64,000 bases of DNA, taken from Nyssa sinensis (Eukaryota; Streptophyta; Magnoliopsida; Cornales; Nyssaceae). A program made the translations under genes and the position numbers. Shown here in pieces: positions 57,851 to 64,000 of this stretch. The stretch covers positions 5,825,077 through 5,889,076 of the forward strand of contig CM018035.1 of assembly GCA_008638375.1 (NCBI GenBank). The letters are read 5' to 3'. Within the stretch, counting starts at the first letter, position 1; each line of letters opens with the position of its first letter. Under the pieces are notes generated by a model. It was not told where the DNA came from. It saw nothing but the letters and a program-made list of their open reading frames with translations, and ran no database searches.

Positions 57851-58772
57851 CATTCTCCAACTATGTGAAATCTACTATCTTATAGTGGAATTCACCTTTA
57901 ATTTGAGAGGATAGAGAGCAAAGTTGGAAAAAGTAACATTGCTAATATAGTTTTAACCATGGTGCTGTGTTTGGCTCTCTTCGCAAGGGCTATTTGAAGC
58001 TATTTTCTACCCTTCAATCTCTCTGCCATAGAGGCTAGATAAAAAGGACAGGAAAGAAAGGAAATGGAAAGAAAAACAAATTAAATGCTGAAAGATTAAC
58101 AAATGTGAAAAATATGAACCTTCCCAATAATGTGGTTCAGGAATTACGACAAACAAAAAAGAGGTATTAAATTTCAAATGCAGACAAATCCTTAAACTCC
58201 ACGTGGTTAAGCCCACATGAAAAGGGGAGAAAATATTGATAATGACAACATCAGACCTAAAAGTCCGAGGAAAGAGACATCCAAATAAGAGTATTTTTTT
58301 TGGATAGTCCAAGTCACAGACTAAGTTAATAAGTTTTTCAAATAAATCATTTTTACATTATATGATTGGCCTATACTAAGTTCATACAAAAAAATTTCTC
58401 CCAAACAGTGGAAAAGAACTGTTTATAAATAACTTTCTTTTACATGACATAATTCGCTTAGGGAAGAAAAGAAGGGTGATTGGCATAATCCAACTATAAA
58501 TTAGGGCATAAAAATGCAGAAAACACAAGGACAAGTGATGACAAAGAAGAGACTACACTAGGGGGCGATTAAAGACGGCCACAGAAGCGCCTCCAATGCC
58601 GGCTTTCCTCTCCAATTTGTCACCCCACTCTCTACGCAAACACCCTCAACCCATTTTCCATACTTATATGCCCTCCCATTGGAGGACCCAGTCATGTTAA
58701 CAGAACTCCCATTCTTAAGTTTCTCTCTCTATATTTAACGTGTGATTGTGTGTGCGCTTTTGGTTCAGTCTC
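57851..58772 (+). promoter_or_regulatory. Upstream region of the WRI3/4-like gene
   Basis: 922 bp between the Tat target duplication and the ATG. A TATA-box candidate CTATATTTAA lies at 58729-58738, about 35-44 bp before the ATG, with a pyrimidine-rich CTCTCTCT just upstream. This implies a very short 5' UTR, or a start site further upstream. No other element is clear. Confidence 0.45.
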
Positions 58773-61753
58773 ATGGAGAAAATTTCACAGCAGAACCAGA
58801 AAAACATTACTTCAAACACTAACAACAGCAGCAGCAGCAGCACTGCAGCGAAGGTGAAGCGCAAGCGCAAGAGTGTCCCGCGAGAATCTCCTCCTCAACG
58901 CAGCTCGATATACAGGGGTGTCACAAGGTTTAATTAATTGAAATGGGGTTGCTTATATATATATATAATTCATAATGTTTGAGTGAGAGTGCATGAGTTA
59001 AAAAATATCTTATTTGGAGTGCATTTAGCTCCATTATATTTATACACACACACACACATACATACATACACTCAACTCAACAACATTTTATCTTTTCAGG
59101 CATAGGTGGACGGGTCGCTACGAAGCTCATTTATGGGATAAGGACTGCTGGAATGAGTCACAGAACAAGAAAGGAAGACAAGGTTCTTCATGATCATCTC
59201 TTTGATTTTGTCCCCTTTTCTCTTTGTATATTTTATAGATATATTTTTTACTCAATTATTCATTCCTCTTTTTTTTTTTTCCTTTCAAATTTTCTTCTTG
59301 GTATGTCATTTGTGGTTGTGGTGGAATAATCCAACTGAAATGCAGTATATTTAGGTAAGTTATTGGTTTCATTACATAGAAATTGACTATATATATAATA
59401 GATTTTCTCATTGTCACACAGTGGTTGGGATGTCTCCATTTTTAACAATTTTCATTTCTCTCACAAGCACAAGAGACTTGTGTTGAAATGGAGACATTCC
59501 AGCTCCTCTGTTTTTGTTCAATTGTAATTTTTTTAAATGATGACAATGGTCTACGAATTTTTATAAGAGGCATAAGGTTGTCCATTTCTATTGAAACTGA
59601 GACACCCCCAGCTGAGAAAATGTATTATACATAACATTTTACTTCTATATCTATATATATATATATATGGTCATAATATTAAAATAAAAAGTTGCTATTT
59701 TTCTGCTAAAACTCCATGAATTTGAATTCTTTACTGCTGTTTGCTCAGCAGAGCTTAACCAATACGTGATTTTGGACTTTTTAGGGGCCTATGATGACGA
59801 AGAAGCAGCAGCACATGCTTATGACTTGGCAGCATTGAAGTACTGGAGAGAGGACACCATTCTTAATTTCCCAGTATATTCTTCACCTCAAACAGATTAT
59901 TTTATATATATATATATAGATATATACTTTGATTAGTAGTTTCGAAGTTGTTATTTTACAAATAAATAAAAATTGACTTCATGAAATTTACTGTGATTTT
60001 TATAGCTATCAACGTATGAAGAAGAGCTCAAGGAGATGGAGGGTCAGTCAAAGGAAGAGTACATTGGATCTTTAAGGAGGTAAGTATCACTTTTAATACT
60101 TACCCAGTTTCCAAAAAGTAAATATTTCTATTATAACTACGTATTCGTTATATAAACTATTTTTAATTGAAAATTCTTCTTTATTTTGAATTTTATTTGC
60201 AGAAAAAGTAGCGGCTTTTCTCGGGGAGTTTCTAAATATAGAGGTGTAGCAAGGTATTAATTCAAACATTAAAATGGGAATTTGTTAAAATTCAATCTAA
60301 ATTGGCTTAAGTTTTTAGTCAATTTGTTTCCAATTTTAATTTATTTTTTTGCCAATGAAAAAGTACTTATATATAAACATTCACGAGCCTTCAAAGAGCA
60401 GTCCATCAAATAATTTGAACTCTCTGAGAGTCCCCACTGAGGTTTGCACTTTCCAGGACTGCCATGTTTTCTTCCTTATAAACATGAGAAAAAGCAGCTC
60501 TTTAGTGGTACAGCATTATATTATTATCATTGTTATATATTATTTTAATAAATTCGTGTAAATCTCACTGCAATGCTCACATCATAGTAACAACAGCATG
60601 ATGTTATCGTATCATTAATTTTTTTTTCATAAATTTGTGTTTGTATTATCAAAAGCAGTATCGAAAGTGCTTACTTTCATTATTAATAAGAATAATGTTG
60701 AGTAGCTCATGTGTTTGTGCACGTATATTTGCAATGATGTGAGATGCATTATTATGACATTCACATAGGTCTCACACTTCCGCATGTATATGTGCATCAT
60801 ACGTGCATAGACTCGTGTCTTATAAAACATTATTCTATTAATAAATCTCTCATAAGTAAAAGTACTTTAGACAAAATGGTACGACTGTTCCATTTAATTA
60901 TTTTTTATTTCGTTAGAAACAATCATAATATAATGTATACTCAAGTTAATTCAATAAAATCTTATCTTAATTATACACATATCATGTATAAAATGCATAA
61001 ACGACTGAGATGAAACAATTATGACAGTTCCTTCATTAATGATATAATGTAATAATTATGCTATTCAATCATGGATTAGGGTTGAGTTATTTGTACGAAA
61101 TTCATATTTGAAAAAATTCTATTATTATTAGATTATATAATTTTCTAATTATTTTACAATATTATAATTATACTGTTCAAATAATTATAATACATGAATA
61201 ATAATATTTTATTATTTTTGTATTAAAAATACACAGGCACCATCATAATGGAAGATGGGAGGCTCGAATTGGAAGGGTATTTGGCAACAAATATCTCTAT
61301 CTCGGAACATTTGGTAATTTTTTCAATTATCTTCATTAATTTATGCCTAAACTTTTTATCTTTCAAGTCCTTTTTGAGATAATTTTTTTTAATTTTATAA
61401 AAGAAAATGAAAAAATCTTTTCTACCTCAATTTCGTTTGGACTGTGATTCAAAAATAATTTTTAAATTTTTTTTAAAATATATTCAAAATTTTGTAATTA
61501 ATTTTTTAAAAATTATAAAAATATATTTAGATATGATCATTTAAATTTTAAAAAATTAAAAAAATATATATTTTAAAATGTGTATTTCACGTTTTGAAAT
61601 TACTCTTAGATTGTGCTTCATACTTGAATTTTTTTTTTTCCGCCTATTATTGTTTTCTTTGAAAAACATCTCTAATACAAAGGAAAAGATAACTCCATCC
61701 AAACAATGGAAAACCTGAAACAAGTGAAAAGTAATCAGATACAGTCGGTTGAC

Positions 61754-61790
<37 letters not shown>

Positions 61791-62443
61791 ATGAACTCTC
61801 GGTGACTCTTAAGAAATAAATTTTCAACCCACCACAGAATTTATCATGAAAATTAAACTCATGAATTATTTATATGTCTCCATTTTAATCCCCATATTAT
61901 CCCTAAACTTTGTCATAATTCTTTGCAGCTACCCAAGAAGAAGCAGCAACTGCATATGACTTAGCAGCTGTAGAGCACCGGGGCCTTAACGCCGTTACGA
62001 ACTTTGACCTCAGCCGTTACATCAAGTGCCTACAACCCAACCGAAATAATAATACTGACAACGACAACCCTCAACCAAACCCTGACCCTAATGTCGACGT
62101 CGATCCTATTTCAAGCCCAAGTAAAGAGCACCAAGAGCAAAGCTCTAGCTCCGCCAACGCCAGCGATCCTCCGCCACATCCCACCGATGGGGCCACCGCC
62201 TCTTCCGCCTTAAGGGTTCTGTTGCAGTCCTCCAAGTTTAAGGAAATTTTGGAGAGGACATCGGCCGATGACTGCCCGTTGACACCGCCGGAATTTGAGC
62301 CACCACGGCGGAGCTTCCCCGACGACATACAGACGCACTTTGACTATCAGGACTCTAGCAACTACATTGATGCGGATGACATTATCTTCGGTGAATTGAT
62401 TTCATTTGCATCACCCATGTTCGAATGCGAACTCGAATTTTAG
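58773..62443 (+). CDS. WRI3/WRI4-like: WRINKLED-type AP2/ERF transcription factor (WRI3/WRI4-like)
   Basis: Exons 58773-58927, 59100-59182, 59346-59354, 59785-59873, 60006-60079, 60203-60253, 61237-61313 and 61929-62443 join in phase to an intact 350-residue protein. A basic NLS-like KVKRKRK is at about 27-33. AP2 domain 1 runs about 45-112 ([20 protein letters not shown] ... [13 protein letters not shown]). The linker [19 protein letters not shown] leads to AP2 domain 2 at about 148-206 ([20 protein letters not shown] ... AVTNFD). The C-terminus is acidic ([15 protein letters not shown]), as in activation domains. The 9-nt exon 3 encodes VYL, the micro-exon typical of WRI1 relatives. These factors activate fatty-acid synthesis genes; the WRI3/4 branch serves cuticle lipids in stems and flowers. 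The branch is judged from the linker and C-terminus from memory. Neighbouring Tat LTR is 928 bp upstream. Confidence 0.88.
59346..59354 (+). other. 9-nt micro-exon encoding VYL
   Basis: TATATTTAG sits between TGCAG and GTAAG. With the flanking phases (CAA G | TA TAT TTA G | GG) it supplies Val-Tyr-Leu at residues 80-82 inside AP2 domain 1, where WRI1 has its VYL micro-exon. In WRI1, VYL is reported to be needed for function in some contexts and can be skipped. Confidence 0.93.
61757..61791. repeat. AT/GT compound microsatellite
   Basis: (AT)n followed by (GT)n in the last intron of the AP2 gene. Confidence 0.9.
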
Positions 62444-64000
62444 TCAACGAAATTCAGCCATGTGAATCGTTGAGCCCCAAAAAAAAAAAAAAAAAAATTT
62501 GTTAATTTTAGAACATCTTCAACCAATAACTTTTAAATTCATCTCTATTTTTACATCTTTGTCAAATTTAATAACAATAGTCTCATCATTATTCATTCTT
62601 CAAATTCTTCATTTTTATATTTTTACATTTTTATTTTCAATAAATTTTAAAAATTTAATTGCTATTAAAATCTTTAATGCCAACAATAGGTAGATACTTT
62701 TTCATCATATAAAAAAATTTAATTAAAAAAATTTAATTAAAAATAAAAAAGTTATAAATTAATTTTAAATCATAAATATTTATTTAAATAAATTATTAAT
62801 TTAAAGTATTATAAAAATAATTAATCAACGAATATTACATGAATAGTTATTTGAATAATGAATAAGGAATCTTTAAATTTGAAGATAAAAAAAAACATTA
62901 TTCATATCTTCAAATTTAAAAAAAATATGAAGATCTAAGAAGTACGGATACGGACACGAGACATGGATACGATACAATACGGATACGCAGACACGTTATT
63001 TCTCAAAAAAGTATGATATGGACACATTAGGGACACGTTAAACATATATAAATTATATATATATATATATGACCATATAATAAAAACTTAATATTATTTT
63101 AATTAAAATTAACATAAAAATACACAAATTTAAAAAATATTATTAAGATATTAAAATAATAAAGTCATTAAATAAAAAATAAAGAATTTTTTCATTTTAT
63201 CAACATTCATGATTCAAGTGTTTGGACATGTATCCAGAAAGACACAAACATATGAATCAAAATAGAGTGTCCGTACTTCATAAATCAAGATAAATTAGAA
63301 ACTAATTTTTTATACTCCACCTTTAAATTAGAAGAGGAAAGCATTTGGGTAAATAAAATGACAAAATGACCATGAATGTGTTAAGCATCTCTCATCATCA
63401 ACAGGACAAGTTTGGAGTGGGCAGTCCTTCTCCAACCCCGATTAAATTTATATTCTTTGCTCTCAACTCCGCTCCATCCCGTTTAAAAGTTTATTTCGAC
63501 CCCGACTCCGTTTATGTTCTCCGACTTCACTTCATTTCGCCTCAAACCTCGATATATATATTTTTTAAGTTAAAATTTTTATTTTGATAAGTAAATTAAA
63601 TTTTGTTTTTTACCAAAATAACTAATACAAGAAAAAAAATATGTATGTGATATGAAAAATCTTAAAACTAATTTAATATAGTATTGTTTATTAATAAATA
63701 TAGTATATATAAGAATAAATAAAAAAACTTAATATATAAATAGGACGGGATCGAGACGGGGACCCGCCCCGAATTTGACAGAGTTTTATAAGCCACACCT
63801 CGATTTCGCCTCCACCCCAACCTCATTTATGAGCACTTTATACCCATTTTATTAAGAACGGAATAGGACGGATCAAATTACCATCCCTAATCCTACATGC
63901 ACAATAGTGGTAACTATAATGAATATTTATTTTTATATTTTAATATATTTTTTATTCAACTTTTTTTTCCTTCGTACCAACCTTTCTTTGTTTTTTTTTT
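62444..64000. other. 3' flank of the AP2 gene and AT-rich intergenic DNA
   Basis: 62444-62700 is the probable 3' UTR, including an A run at 62479-62498. 62700-62940 is AT-rich. 62939-63279 is a candidate MITE. 63400-63850 is a degenerate repeat with scattered CCCCGACTCCG-type motifs. No gene is supported. Confidence 0.45.
62939..63279. mobile_element. Candidate MITE of 341 bp
   Basis: The left end GAAGTACGGATACGGACAC is mirrored by the right end GTGTCCGTACTTC, an inverted repeat of 10-13 bp. The inside has repeated GATACGGACACG-like motifs near both ends and an AT-rich centre. A target duplication is not obvious. Confidence 0.5.

Overview
This is plant nuclear DNA, most likely from a dicot. 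Genes are split by many GT-AG introns, intergenic DNA is AT-rich, and there are LINE, LTR and tRNA-like repeat remnants. All five host genes belong to plant families. I cannot name the species.

Layout. (1) 915-8136, + strand: a large protein with a C-terminal RING finger. It has serially duplicated in-frame exons and two 1-bp frame breaks, one of which cuts the RING. (2) 10217-13584, +: an intact HEADING DATE REPRESSOR 1-like coiled-coil protein. (3) 14684-24645, -: an intact ASG1/At4g30780-like protein. Its 6.3-kb intron holds a 3.6-kb solo LTR, and four CACGTG G-boxes lie upstream. (4) about 27745-28585, +: a decayed nepenthesin-type aspartyl protease. (5) 29615-37810, -: a folate-biopterin transporter with two frame breaks and a second solo LTR of the same family. 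(6) about 38.1-46.1 kb: AT-rich repeats and a broken fragment of the 3' end of a CHUP1-like gene. (7) 46119-57845: a complete, young Tat-lineage Ty3/gypsy retrotransposon. It has 555-bp LTRs with only three differences and a CCCAC target duplication. Its gag-pol frame has no indels but four in-frame stops. It also carries an array of hairpin-forming repeats and an intact three-exon antisense gene. (8) 58773-62443, +: an intact WRI3/WRI4-like double-AP2 transcription factor with the family's 9-nt micro-exon, starting 928 bp beyond the retrotransposon.

The host genes are unrelated neighbours and do not form a pathway. The most notable signals are in the Tat element. All four stops are one C-to-T change from glutamine codons, and one has the UAG CAA UUA readthrough context. 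The hairpin array keeps its pairing while its stems change, and the antisense gene has stayed open. Small indels break three host loci, while other genes here are clean. Raw reads or cDNA are needed to tell real decay from consensus error.
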